This document shows positions 49,877 to 58,411 of a stretch of 64,000 nucleotides of DNA, in pieces (within the stretch, counting starts at the first letter, position 1; each line of letters opens with the position of its first letter). This stretch comes from Fodinibacter sp963811825. Its GTDB lineage: Bacteria; Actinomycetota; Actinomycetes; Actinomycetales; Dermatophilaceae. The position numbers were made by a program, and so were the translations under genes. The notes under the pieces were generated by a model that saw only the letters and a program-made list of their open reading frames with translations, did no database searches and was not told the DNA's origin. The stretch is from contig CAWESS010000022.1 in assembly GCA_963811825.1 (NCBI GenBank), positions 124,001 to 188,000 on the forward strand, written 5' to 3'.

Positions 49877-49947
49877 CAGAGAACCGCCTGAAACGGGGCT
49901 TTCGTGACGGTGGAAACTACTTCTGTCCGCCCTCTGGTCAAAAGCCT

Positions 49948-49964
49948 GTGTGATCGCATCACAC
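49948..49964. promoter_or_regulatory. palindrome upstream of M14 carboxypeptidase
   Basis: GTGTGAT-CGC-ATCACAC is a perfect 7+3+7 dyad, 103 bases before the peptidase start. It resembles a CRP/FNR site (TGTGA...TCACA) but the half-sites are one base closer than the standard spacing. Regulator unknown. Confidence 0.55.
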
Positions 49965-50066
49965 TGACGATCGACGCCCCACCCTCAGGGCGTCTGGTGG
50001 GCGCCGCGGCCTTCCCGGTGCCGACCACGTGCACGTCTCCGTCACCCCCGAGAGGCAGGCCCTGGC

Positions 50067-52559
50067 ATGGCAGTTCCACGTTCCAACCCACCCTTTGCAC
50101 GGCGAACCGTGCGCGCACTGACTGTGGGCGTCGTGGGGGTGGTGGGCCTGGCGCTCGCGGCCCCGGCGAGCTCGCAGCCGGTGCGCGGAGCGGCGCCCGA
50201 CACCACCGCGATCGAGCGCTCGGCGGACGAGCAGTCCGACGTCGTCGAGGTCTCGGTCAGCGGCACCGCCCAGCTCGACGCCCTCGTCGCCACCGGCGTC
50301 GACCTCGACCACCACGTCGACGCGCAAGGAAGACCGCATCGTCGTCCACGCGGTCGTCACCCCGAGCGAGCAGGCGGCCCTGAAGGCCAAGGGCTTCGCC
50401 GTCGGTGCCACGCTCTTCGAGCGAGAGCGACTCCGAGGACCGCATCGCCGAGCGCGACGCGACCATCGCGGAGGCCGTCGAGGCCAACGAGGCCTTCGCC
50501 GCGCTCGCCTACGAGGAGGGGTCCACCGCCCCCGACGTCTCCGACGTCAAGATCATCCGGGCCGACTACTACACCTCGTTCGGCCAGGGCGTGCTCTCGG
50601 TCGAGGCCAAGTGGGCGAGCGGCCAGACCGTGACCACGCGCGCTGACCGTGCAGCGCGACAGCGGGCCGGGCACCGAGTTCGGCTCCGGCGGAACGCAGA
50701 ACATCAGCCGCTTCGTGGATGCCGGTGTCTACCTCTACCACCGCGGCGCCAGCAACGTCGCGACCCGCCCGGACAAGGTCAAGATCACCAGCCCCACCGG
50801 TGACGTCGCGATCGTCAAGGTCAACGACTGGCTGCCCCTGCCCGGTGAGGACACCACCGACCCCGCCTTCCAGAAGGGCTTCATCAACAGCTACCTGACG
50901 CCGACCGAGCTCTACGACCGGATCAAGGCGCTGGCCGACGAGTTCCCGGAGATCTCCGAGATCGTCGAGCTGCCCCACAAGACCAACGGCTACCGCCGCA
51001 ACGCCCAGGCGCTGCTCGGCACGACAGCACACCGCCAACACGGGTCGGCATCGACTCCAGGGCCTGGGGCCACGAGGGCGGCAACGGACATCGCCGTCGA
51101 CCCTCTCAACCCCGGCGCTCGCGAACAGCCCGCTGTCGGTGGCCGTGACAGGGCACCGAGATCACCGTGACTCTCGCGACCGACGGTGCCGGCGCCCTGA
51201 CGAGCACGGCAGCCCAGGTCGTGTCGGCCATCGACGCGAACCCCGCCGCGAGCGCCATCGTCGACGCCTACACCTACCGCGGCAACACCGGCAGCCGGTG
51301 TCGTCAGGCGGCGCAGGCTCGAACGGTACCTGACCGACTACCTGCTCGGCGCCGGACATCGGTGTCGCGCGACCCGCACCCGGTCTACGCCATCCGCATC
51401 GGCAAGGTCCGCGACGGGTCCAAGACCGGTGTGCTCGCCTACGCCCAGGAGCACGCCCGCGAGTGGGTGCCGCCCCTGGTCACCATCGAGACCGCCGAGC
51501 GGCTGCTGCGCAACTACGCCACGCACGGTCCGACCAAGCAGCTCGTCAACAACCTCGACATCTGGATCGCTCCGTCGGTCAACCCCGACGGTGGTCACTA
51601 CTCGTTCTACGACTTCGCGCGCCAACGGCAAGAACATGACCCGGCACTGCGCCGTGACCGGGAGCTACGACGCTCAACGCCCGCAACTCGCTGGGGCGTG
51701 GACAACAACCGGAACTACGACGAGTACAGCCTGTTCGACGGCTTCTCCGGAGCCTCGAGCAGCTGCACCAGCGACACCTACGCCGGCCCGTCCGAGCTGT
51801 CGGAGCCGGAGAACAAGAACGTCGACTGGATCGCGAGCCACGACAACGTCAAGTTCGCGATGAACCTGCACTCGTCGGGCAACTACTTCATGTGGTCGCC
51901 CGGTTCGTACGCCATCCCGAACCGGATCTCCGCCCCGCGGCCGACCCTGGAGCAGGAGGGCTTCTTCTGGGGCTCGTCCTCGAGGATCCTCACCGAGATC
52001 AAGAAGCACCGCGGCCTGTCCGTGACGCCGGCTCGCACCGGTCCGATCTCGGACGTGCTGTACTCCGCGGCCGGCAACTCCGGCGACATGCTCTGGTACA
52101 AGCACGGCATCTACGCGTGGAACTTCGAGGTCGGCACGTCCTTCCAGCCGCCCTTCGAAGGCACTCCCACCGGTGGGTCCGCGCTCCAGGAGTCGCAGGA
52201 GTTCTCCAACGGGCTCGTCGAGCTGATGCGCGTCGCGTACGACTTCGGCAAGGACAAGACCCGCCCCGAGAGCTTCCTGAAGGTCTCGCCCAGCTCCACG
52301 GCCGGCAACGTCATCGTCACCTTCGACGACCACCGAGCCGGCGGCGGTGTTCTACACCCTCGACGGCAGCACGCCGACCTACGCGTCGACGATGTACGCC
52401 TCGGCCGGCATCCGTGAGGGTGGCGAGCTGCTCCAGGTGCCCACCGGGTCGAAGGTGCACTGGTTCTCGGTCGACTCCGCGGGCAACGTCGAGCGCAACT
52501 ACGTGCCGGACGGCAAGGGCAAGAACTTCGGGAAGGGGGTGGCCGTCCTCGCTCCGTAG
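50067..52559 (+). CDS. secreted M14 zinc carboxypeptidase with inserted domain (many frame breaks)
   Basis: ATG 50067 with an export signal (ALTVGVVGVVGLALAAPASS). A propeptide-like region is followed by the start of the M14 fold (YDRIKALADEFPEISEIVEL), about 110 residues of a separate beta-rich piece (VTLATDGAGALTSTAAQVVS, DAYTYRGNTG), and then the catalytic part: zinc site QEHAREWVPPL, substrate site WGVDNNRNYD, second histidine MNLHSSGNYF and catalytic Glu in FEVGTSFQPPF. The C-tail (VFYTLDGSTPTYAS, SVDSAGNVE) is a chitobiase-like beta domain. At least seven one-base breaks. Cleaves C-terminal residues outside the cell. About 830 aa. Confidence 0.87.
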
Positions 52560-52566
52560 TCCCCAC

Positions 52567-52602
52567 CGGTGGGGTGTCGCGTTGCAGCGTGACGCCCCAC
52601 CG
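52567..52602 (+). terminator. hairpin terminator of M14 gene
   Basis: CGGTGGGG (52567-52574) pairs with CCCCACCG (52595-52602); inner bases GTC/GAC and GC/GC add to the stem. Eight bases after the stop codon. Confidence 0.6.
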
Positions 52603-52624
52603 TGGCACCCACCACATCCCCGGC

Positions 52625-52670
52625 CATGAGTGCGCAGGTGGTCCCCCTGACCGCCACCTGCGCACTCATG
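52625..52670 (+). terminator. long perfect hairpin between convergent genes
   Basis: 17-bp perfect stem: CATGAGTGCGCAGGTGG at 52625-52641 and its complement at 52654-52670. Sits between the M14 gene and the convergent nitronate monooxygenase gene. Arm core resembles GAGTG(A)GCGCA of the hairpins at 15853 and 18342. No T-tract. Confidence 0.75.
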
Positions 52671-52681
52671 CGCGTCCGGGG

Positions 52682-54172
52682 TCAGTGGGCGAGGCCCTCC
52701 TGGAGGTAGGCGAGCGCCTCGACGGCGCTCCAGCCCTGCGGATGCCGGGCGAGCAGCGCGCGCGGCCCCTCGAGGTCCTCGCCCAGGGTCATGATGCGGT
52801 CCTCGACGTAGCCGTCCTTGCGGTGCTGGGCCATCCCGATCGTGGCGACCAGCCCGTTGCACAGGCACTTGCGCCCGACGGTGTCCTCGAGGCTGCCGCC
52901 CTTCTTCTCCCACATGTGCACCGGCTCGGCCGCGCAGCGGTACCCGACGACGCCGTCCTCGCGCTGGTAGGCCTGACGCAGGTAGGACAGGTCGCACAGC
53001 CGGGGGCGGGCGTCGTACACCGACTCCTGGCTGACGGTGCCGTCGACCGAGATCACCTTGAACGGGAAGCCGGTGGGGCTCGCCCTGGGGTCGTTGCGCA
53101 CGACGAGCTCACCCGTGCGCAGCCGCTCGAGGATCAGCCCGCGAGCCTCGTCCGGCAGGCCGGAGTCGGACGACATGGCGAAGACGGTGCCGACCTGCAC
53201 CCCTTCCGCGCCGGCCGCGACGGCGTCGGCGACGCGCTCGGACGTGCCGTACGCGCCGGCCATCCAGAACGGCAGGCCGATGGCCGCCATCTTGGAGAGG
53301 TCGGCCTCGTCGCGGTCGCCGTAGATCGGCGCCCCGTGCTCGTCGAGCACCATCTTCCCGCGCGGCGGAGCCGAGTGCCCGCCCGCCGGGGGTCGCTCGA
53401 CGATGAAGCCGTCGGGGCGGATCTCGGGGTCGCGGTGCAGGTAGGACGCGAGCTGGTCGAGCGAGACGATCGCCAGGAAGTTCGGCCGGGTCAGCGTCGG
53501 CAGCTCGTCGCCGAGCAGGGCGACGGGGTCGGCCTCGACGTAGTGGTGCTCGGTGCCACCGGAGACGTCCACGGGGATGCGCCCGGCCTGGCCGGACGAC
53601 AGCGCGCGCAGCAGCTGGGGGATCTCGCGGGGGATGCCGGCACCCATGAGCACGTAGTCGACGCCGGCGAGCATGGCACCGAGGATCGCCGTCGGGGTGG
53701 CCATCTGGATCTTCTCGAGGCAGTTGGTGCCGACGACACCGTCGTGGCCCTCCTTGGCCAGCCACACCTCGGCGAAGTTGCCGACGAGGGCGAGCTCCGC
53801 CGCAGCCACCGACATGTCGATCGTCAGCTTGGGCAGGGGCTTGTACGGCGCGTCCGGATGCCGCCCGCCCTCGATGAAGTACTTCGCCAGCACCCGCTCC
53901 GCCATCGCCGGGCTCGGGAAGTGCTCGAGGGCGCGGCGGTAGTCACCACCCACGTCGCCGTCCTGGAGACGGCGCGCGATCACGGCATCCATCGCCGTGC
54001 CGGAGATGACGCCGAGGTGGCCGGCACGCGACACGGTGCGGGCGAGGCGCCAGCCCGAGACCGCGACCCCCATGCCACCCTGGATGATCGCCGGGTGCGC
54101 CCGCTCCGGTCGCGGCGCAGCGTCGGCGTCGGTCGTCGGGGCGAGGGCGGGGTCGGTCACGAGCGAGGCCAT
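52682..54172 (-). CDS. nitronate monooxygenase (2-nitropropane dioxygenase) family protein
   Basis: 496 aa, intact, ATG 54172. FMN TIM barrel with IIQGGMGVAVSGWRLA, ISGTAMDAVIARRL, AGVDYVLMGAGIPREIPQLL, FWMAGAYGTSERVADAVAAG and GAEGVQVGTVFA. Longer than the bacterial 350-aa enzymes by a C-terminal Cys-containing part (RKCLCNGLVATIGM), typical of the actinomycete PfaD-like/long NMO type. It oxidises nitronates or related compounds; the natural substrate is unknown. A dyad lies 60 bases upstream. Confidence 0.9.
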   Translation of the reverse strand: MASLVTDPALAPTTDADAAPRPERAHPAIIQGGMGVAVSGWRLARTVSRAGHLGVISGTAMDAVIARRLQDGDVGGDYRRALEHFPSPAMAERVLAKYFIEGGRHPDAPYKPLPKLTIDMSVAAAELALVGNFAEVWLAKEGHDGVVGTNCLEKIQMATPTAILGAMLAGVDYVLMGAGIPREIPQLLRALSSGQAGRIPVDVSGGTEHHYVEADPVALLGDELPTLTRPNFLAIVSLDQLASYLHRDPEIRPDGFIVERPPAGGHSAPPRGKMVLDEHGAPIYGDRDEADLSKMAAIGLPFWMAGAYGTSERVADAVAAGAEGVQVGTVFAMSSDSGLPDEARGLILERLRTGELVVRNDPRASPTGFPFKVISVDGTVSQESVYDARPRLCDLSYLRQAYQREDGVVGYRCAAEPVHMWEKKGGSLEDTVGRKCLCNGLVATIGMAQHRKDGYVEDRIMTLGEDLEGPRALLARHPQGWSAVEALAYLQEGLAH

Positions 54173-54232
54173 GGGTGGCTCACCTTCGGTCGTCGTCAGG
54201 GGGTCCTGCGTCGTCGCAGGGGGCGCATCCGT

Positions 54233-54252
54233 AACCTACGGTAGCGTAAGTT
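54233..54252. promoter_or_regulatory. dyad operator upstream of nitronate monooxygenase, overlapping pxpC end
   Basis: AACCTACG-GTAG-CGTAAGTT: eight-base arms with one mismatch, 60 bases before the NMO start, covering the pxpC stop codon. The TACG...CGTA half-sites resemble TetR-type operators, including the pair at 48844-48893. Confidence 0.6.
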
Positions 54253-55150
54253 GTGGCGCCGCGATGAGGCGCACGGGGTCGCCCGGCCGAAGTTGGGCCG
54301 CTCGGTCGACCGCGGATGCCGTGAGCACCGCCACCACCGGATAGCCCCCGGTCACGGGGTGGTCGGCAAGGAAGAGCACCGGCTCGCCGCCCGGGGGCAG
54401 CTGCACCGCCCCGCGCACGAGCCCTTCGCTGGGCAGCTCGACGGCTTCCCAGCCAGCGGTGCGCTCGACGCGAGATCCGCTGAGGCGCAGGCCGATCCGG
54501 TCGCTCTGCCCGGCCACCTTCCAGTCAGCCAGGAGCAGGCCGCCGAGCCCGGAACCCCAGCCCCCGACCCAGGTCGAGCGAGGCCCGGGCCCGACCTGCA
54601 GCACCACGGGCTCGGGCCCGCCGGCCGGCGACCCCGGTGAGGGGGTCGACAGTGCGACCTGCTCGACGATGGGGAAGGTCACACCCGGGCGACCGATCGG
54701 CAGGACGTCGCCGACGCGGACCGGCGGGGGCCCGACCCCGGACAACGTGTCCGTCGAACGGGAGCCCAGCACCGGTTCGAGGTCGATCCCGCCCCTCACG
54801 GTGAGGTAGGTGCGCACGCCCGTGGGCGGCATCCCCATCGTGAGCACCGACCCGTCCGGCACCTCGACGAGGCTGGCGTGCCCCACCGGTCGTCCGTCCA
54901 CCGCGGCCGCGGCGGGTGCGCCCGTGAGCGCCACCGTGACCCGCCCCCGAGCGCGCACCGACAACCCGCCGAGGAGGATCTCGAGAGCGGCCCGACCGTC
55001 TCCGTGACCGACGAGCCGGGCACCGAGCCGGTAGGCGGACCGGTCGGCGGCTCCGGACGGCCCCACCCCGACGGCCGCGTGGCCCGGGCGGCCCTCGTCC
55101 TCGACGAGAACCAGCGGCCCGGTGGCGAGCACGTCGAGCGCGGGGCTCAC
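54236..55150 (-). CDS. pxpC: 5-oxoprolinase subunit PxpC (KipA/biotin-dependent carboxyltransferase-like)
   Basis: 304 aa, GTG 55150 overlapping the pxpB stop. Family text: LVEDEGRPGHAAVGVGPSGA, ADRSAYRLGARLVGHG, LTVRGGIDLEPVLGSRSTDT, and PTTGGYP-type HPVTGGYPVVAVLT. With PxpA and PxpB it hydrolyses 5-oxoproline to glutamate using ATP. Confidence 0.92.
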   Translation of the reverse strand: MSPALDVLATGPLVLVEDEGRPGHAAVGVGPSGAADRSAYRLGARLVGHGDGRAALEILLGGLSVRARGRVTVALTGAPAAAAVDGRPVGHASLVEVPDGSVLTMGMPPTGVRTYLTVRGGIDLEPVLGSRSTDTLSGVGPPPVRVGDVLPIGRPGVTFPIVEQVALSTPSPGSPAGGPEPVVLQVGPGPRSTWVGGWGSGLGGLLLADWKVAGQSDRIGLRLSGSRVERTAGWEAVELPSEGLVRGAVQLPPGGEPVLFLADHPVTGGYPVVAVLTASAVDRAAQLRPGDPVRLIAAPQLTLP

Positions 55151-55865
55151 GGCTGCACCGGTGTCGCAACGGCGTCGAGGTCAGCGTCGAGGTCGACGAA
55201 GCGAACGGTCGTGCCGGGGGCGAGCAGCGCGGGTGGGACGCGCGAGGGGTCCCACAGCACGGCATCCGTGGTGCCGATCAGCTGCCAGCCACCGGGGGAG
55301 GAGCGCGGGTAGACACCGGTGAACACCCCGGCGAGCGCGACCGAGCCGGCGGGCACGGAGGGTCGCGGCGAGGCCCTTCTCGGCACGTGCAGGCGCGGGT
55401 CGCCCCCGACGAGGTAGCCGAACCCCGGCACGAAGCCGCCGAAGGCGACCTGCCACGGCATCCCCGTGTGGGCGAGGACGACCTCGGCCGGCGTGAGGCC
55501 GGTGAGGCCTGGCGACCTCCTCGAGGTCGGCGCCGTCGTAGCGCACCGCGATCTCGACCTCGTGCAGCACGGGTCTCTCCCCGACCTCGGGCGACTCGGG
55601 GAGGGAGCGGGCGAGGGTGCGGGCGGCGACGGCGAGCGCCGACAGGTCGGTGCCCTCCCGGGTGACGAGCAGGACGGTGCGGGCTGCGGGCACGACGTCC
55701 GTGACGGCTCTCCACGGACCTTCTCCACGCTCGACGGCGTCACGCAGCGCCGCGTCGAGGGCGAGCACCTCGTCCAGCCCGCCGACCTCGAGCAGCAGGG
55801 CATCCGGGCCGGCAGGCAGGACCGTGAGCCCACCCGTCGGTGCCGCGGGCTGCTGGCTCGCTCAC
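55147..55865 (-). CDS. pxpB: 5-oxoprolinase subunit PxpB (KipI-like), two frame breaks
   Basis: GTG 55865, overlapping the pxpA stop by GTGA. A break near 55835 leads into LTVLPAGPDALLLEVGGLDE, then LALDAALRDAVERGEG and TVLLVTREGTDLSALAV; a second near 55515 leads into GLTGLTPAEVVLAHTGMPWQ, VAFGGFVPGFGYLVGGDP and GGWQLIGTTDAVLWDP, the standard KipI endings. About 240 aa after repair. Forms the ATP-dependent oxoprolinase with PxpA and PxpC. Confidence 0.9.
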
Positions 55866-56635
55866 GGCGAGGCAGCGACGAACGAGCTGATGGCCACGCC
55901 AGCCACCTCGAGGGCCGCGCGGACGGCGTGAGCCAGCGCCACGGCATCCGGGGTGTCGCCGTGGATGCACACCGAGCGTGCGTCGACCGCGACGACGGTG
56001 CCGTCGACGGCGACCACCTCACCCGAGACGGCGAGCCGGACGACCCGGGCGGCCACCTCGTCGGGGTCGAGGACCAGCGCGCCGGGCTGCGAGCGGGGGA
56101 CGAGGTTCCCGTCGGCGAGGTATCCGCGGTCGGCGAAGGCCTCGCCCACGGTGGCCAGTCCCTGCTCGTCCGCGACCCGAAGCAGCACCGAACCCGGGAG
56201 CCCGAGGAGGGGGAGGGTGCGGTCGTAGGCGGCCACGGCATCCACGATCGCCCTGGCCTGGGGCTCGTCGACAGCGGCCGTGGTGTAGAGCGCGCCGTGC
56301 GGCTTGACGTAGGCCACCCGGGTACCCGCGACCCGGCACATCGCCTCGAGCGCGCCGAGCTGGTAGAGCACGTCGGCGGTGAGGTCGTGGGGGTCCATGT
56401 CGATGCGGCGGCGGCCGAAGCCGGCGAGGTCGCGGTAGCCGACCTGGGCACCGACGACGACCCCGCGCTCGGCCGCGAGCGCCACCGTGCGGCGGATGGT
56501 GGTGGGGTCGCCGGCGTGGAAGCCGCAGGCGACGTTGGCGCTGGTCACGACGCGCAGCATGGCCTCGTCGTCCCCGAGCACCCAGGTGCCGAAGGACTCG
56601 CCCAGGTCGGCGTTGAGGTCCACGGGCCCGGTCAT
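55862..56635 (-). CDS. pxpA: 5-oxoprolinase subunit PxpA (LamB/YcsF)
   Basis: 257 aa, ATG 56635. Opening VDLNADLGESFGTWVLGDDE, then SANVACGFHAGDPTTIRRTV, GAQVGYRDLAGFGRR, VKPHGALYTTAA and CIHGDTP: all LamB/YcsF signatures. First gene of the pxpABC operon; each gene overlaps the next by four bases. Confidence 0.95.
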   Translation of the reverse strand: MTGPVDLNADLGESFGTWVLGDDEAMLRVVTSANVACGFHAGDPTTIRRTVALAAERGVVVGAQVGYRDLAGFGRRRIDMDPHDLTADVLYQLGALEAMCRVAGTRVAYVKPHGALYTTAAVDEPQARAIVDAVAAYDRTLPLLGLPGSVLLRVADEQGLATVGEAFADRGYLADGNLVPRSQPGALVLDPDEVAARVVRLAVSGEVVAVDGTVVAVDARSVCIHGDTPDAVALAHAVRAALEVAGVAISSFVAASP

Positions 56636-56680
56636 GCCCCGAACGCTATCCGCCCGTGGCGGGCGAGCGCCCGGACATGA

Positions 56681-56716
56681 CACGACCGCCGCCCGGTTGC
56701 CCGGACGGCGGTCGTG
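56681..56716 (-). terminator. terminator hairpin of cold-shock gene
   Basis: CACGACCGCCG..CCGG (56681-56696) pairs with CCGG.CGGCGGTCGTG (56701-56716) around TTGC, with one mismatch. Located 31 bases after the csp stop, between it and pxpA. Confidence 0.75.
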
Positions 56717-56747
56717 GAGGTGCCCCTAGGGGGCAACAGGAGGAACG

Positions 56748-56954
56748 TCAGCCAATGACGGTGATGTTCGCGGCCTGGGGGCCCTTCGCGCCCTGCTGGG
56801 TCTCGTACTCGACCTTGGCGTTCTCGTCGAGCGAACGGTAGCCGTTCGAGTTGATCGCCGAGTAGTGGGCGAAGACGTCGGCGGAGCCGTCGTCGGGGGC
56901 GATGAAGCCGAAGCCCTTGTCGGCGTTGAACCACTTCACGGTGCCAGTAGCCAT
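56748..56954 (-). CDS. cspA: cold-shock protein CspA family
   Basis: 68 aa, ATG 56954. A single cold-shock OB-fold with RNP1 KGFGFI and RNP2 VFAHYSAI, opening TGTVKWFNADKG. RNA chaperone. Preceded by a long structured leader and followed by a hairpin terminator. Confidence 0.96.
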   Translation of the reverse strand: MATGTVKWFNADKGFGFIAPDDGSADVFAHYSAINSNGYRSLDENAKVEYETQQGAKGPQAANITVIG

Positions 56955-57060
56955 GGGAGGCCTACTTTCTGAGAGAGGAGCACCACCCGCTTGTCGGGGG
57001 ACTCCGCGTTGGTGATGCCTGTAGTACCTCTGCTCAGAAAGTGCTCTGTCCCGGCGGGAC
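56955..57060 (-). promoter_or_regulatory. structured 5' leader of cold-shock mRNA
   Basis: In the transcript, bases 57042-57027 pair with 56978-56964 (core ACTTTCTGAG with CTCAGAAAGT plus AGAGG with CCTCT, one bulged base), a 15-bp stem that closes about ten bases before the ATG, beside the ribosome site. A second dyad GTCCCG-G-CGGGAC lies at 57048-57060. The rest of the gap up to 57371 contains no gene I can see. Confidence 0.6.
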
Positions 57061-57371
57061 GTTATGCCACTACTTCACAACGGAAAGCTCAACAACTGGT
57101 GACAACCCTACCGGTCCCGGGGCGGGTTCGCCTCATCAGCGTCCGCGGTTGTTCCGACCAGTCTCCGTGGGCTGGTCCGATGACGACCCGGCACCCCACC
57201 CGCACGACCCCCGGGGCCGGTGCCACGGCATCCGGCAAGCCGGCGCAGAAGGTCGGCCGGATCAAGGCGGCGTTCGACTCGGCCGCCGGTCTGCGCCGGG
57301 CCGCGGGCGCGCTCCCGACCACCGCGACCGTGAACGCGACCTGAGCGCTCCCCGCGCCTAGGGTGGCGGAC

Positions 57372-57833
57372 ATGGACACTCCGGATGCCGCTGAGCCCAC
57401 CCTGCGCGCCTCCGACCACCCGCTCGCGGCGGCCAGGTACGTGCAGCTCACGACGTTCCGCCGCACCGGGGAGGGCGTGCCCACGCCGGTCTGGTTCGCC
57501 CCGTCGGTCGACGACCCCACGCTGTTCGCCGTGATCTCCGTGGACGCCACCGGCAAGACCAAGCGTCTGGCGCACACGAAGCGCGTGGAGCTGCGGGCCT
57601 GCGACATCCGCGGCCGGGTCGAGGAGGGCACGCCCACCTACGCCGGCACCGCGCGGGTCGTGCGCAACTCCGCTGGGGTCGGGCACGCCCGGCGCTCGGT
57701 CGTCGCGAAGTACGGCCTGCCGGCGCGGATCTCGGACCTCACCGACAAGGTCGGCTCACTGGTGGGGCTGCGCCGTGCCGCACGCGCCGGCATCCTCGTC
57801 GCGGTCGAGCCGACCCCGATCAGCGGGGAGTGA
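57372..57833 (+). CDS. PPOX class F420-dependent oxidoreductase
   Basis: 153 aa, ATG 57372 (an ATG three codons up is possible). Split-barrel fold: AAARYVQLTTFRRTGEGVPT, PVWFAPSVDD, TGKTKRLAHTKRVELRACD and RGRVEEGTPTYAGTARVV. This is the Rv2061c/Rv1155-like group that binds F420. Substrate unknown. Convergent with the SRPBCC gene, overlapping by 14 bases. Confidence 0.85.
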   Translation: MDTPDAAEPTLRASDHPLAAARYVQLTTFRRTGEGVPTPVWFAPSVDDPTLFAVISVDATGKTKRLAHTKRVELRACDIRGRVEEGTPTYAGTARVVRNSAGVGHARRSVVAKYGLPARISDLTDKVGSLVGLRRAARAGILVAVEPTPISGE

Positions 57834-58257
57834 CCAGCCGCCCGAGCGCGAGCCGCGCCACGGGGGCGTAGCCGAGGGCCACCGGCCACAGGGCGTGCGT
57901 CACGAGCCAGGCCGTGCTGCCGAAGGGGTGCTCGGCGCCGGGCTCGGGCAGGTCGACCCCGTGCTCGAAGGACAGGCGCAACGGCCCGCTGCGCACGCTC
58001 CACGACCAGGTGCGGGCCTCGTGGTCGACGGCCTCGACGCGGAAGACGGCCACGAGCCCACCCACCCCGGTGACGCGACCGGTCGTGCCCGGCCGCACGA
58101 CGGCATCCGGGTAGTCGACCTCGCGCAGGTGCGGCGCCCACACCGGCCACCAGACGGGCTGCGTGTAGCGCTCCCAGACGGTCTCGGGGTCCAGGGCGCC
58201 GGCCGCCGACAGCCGCAGGCTGCCGGAGGCCAGAGCAGGAAGCGCGCTCAGGTCCAC
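57820..58257 (-). CDS. SRPBCC/polyketide-cyclase-like protein
   Basis: 145 aa from GTG 58257. VWERYTQPVWWPVWAPHLRE, RPGTTGRVTGVGGL, FRVEAVDHEARTWSWSVRSG: a START-like ligand-binding protein. Unknown ligand. Confidence 0.85.
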   Translation of the reverse strand: MDLSALPALASGSLRLSAAGALDPETVWERYTQPVWWPVWAPHLREVDYPDAVVRPGTTGRVTGVGGLVAVFRVEAVDHEARTWSWSVRSGPLRLSFEHGVDLPEPGAEHPFGSTAWLVTHALWPVALGYAPVARLALGRLVTPR

Positions 58258-58411
58258 GCGTCCATTGTCCCCCGAGTGACCTGTTGGTCGATGTGGGGAC
58301 GGAGGGCGGATGGATCGTGGGGCGTCGCGCGGCCGCACCGGGTTCGACAGACCGGATGCCGGTTGCCCCCGGAACTGGTCGGCGCGCCCCCGTGGGGGTT
58401 AGCGTTGTGGG

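Noticed and set aside
8624..52559. Programmed frameshifting as the cause of the many frame changes
   Set aside because: The sites share no slippery heptamer or downstream structure, occur in unrelated families and often several times per gene; sequence error is simpler.
52574..54244. 556-aa plus-strand ORF opposite nitronate monooxygenase
   Set aside because: Antisense shadow over a well-supported gene and a terminator hairpin.
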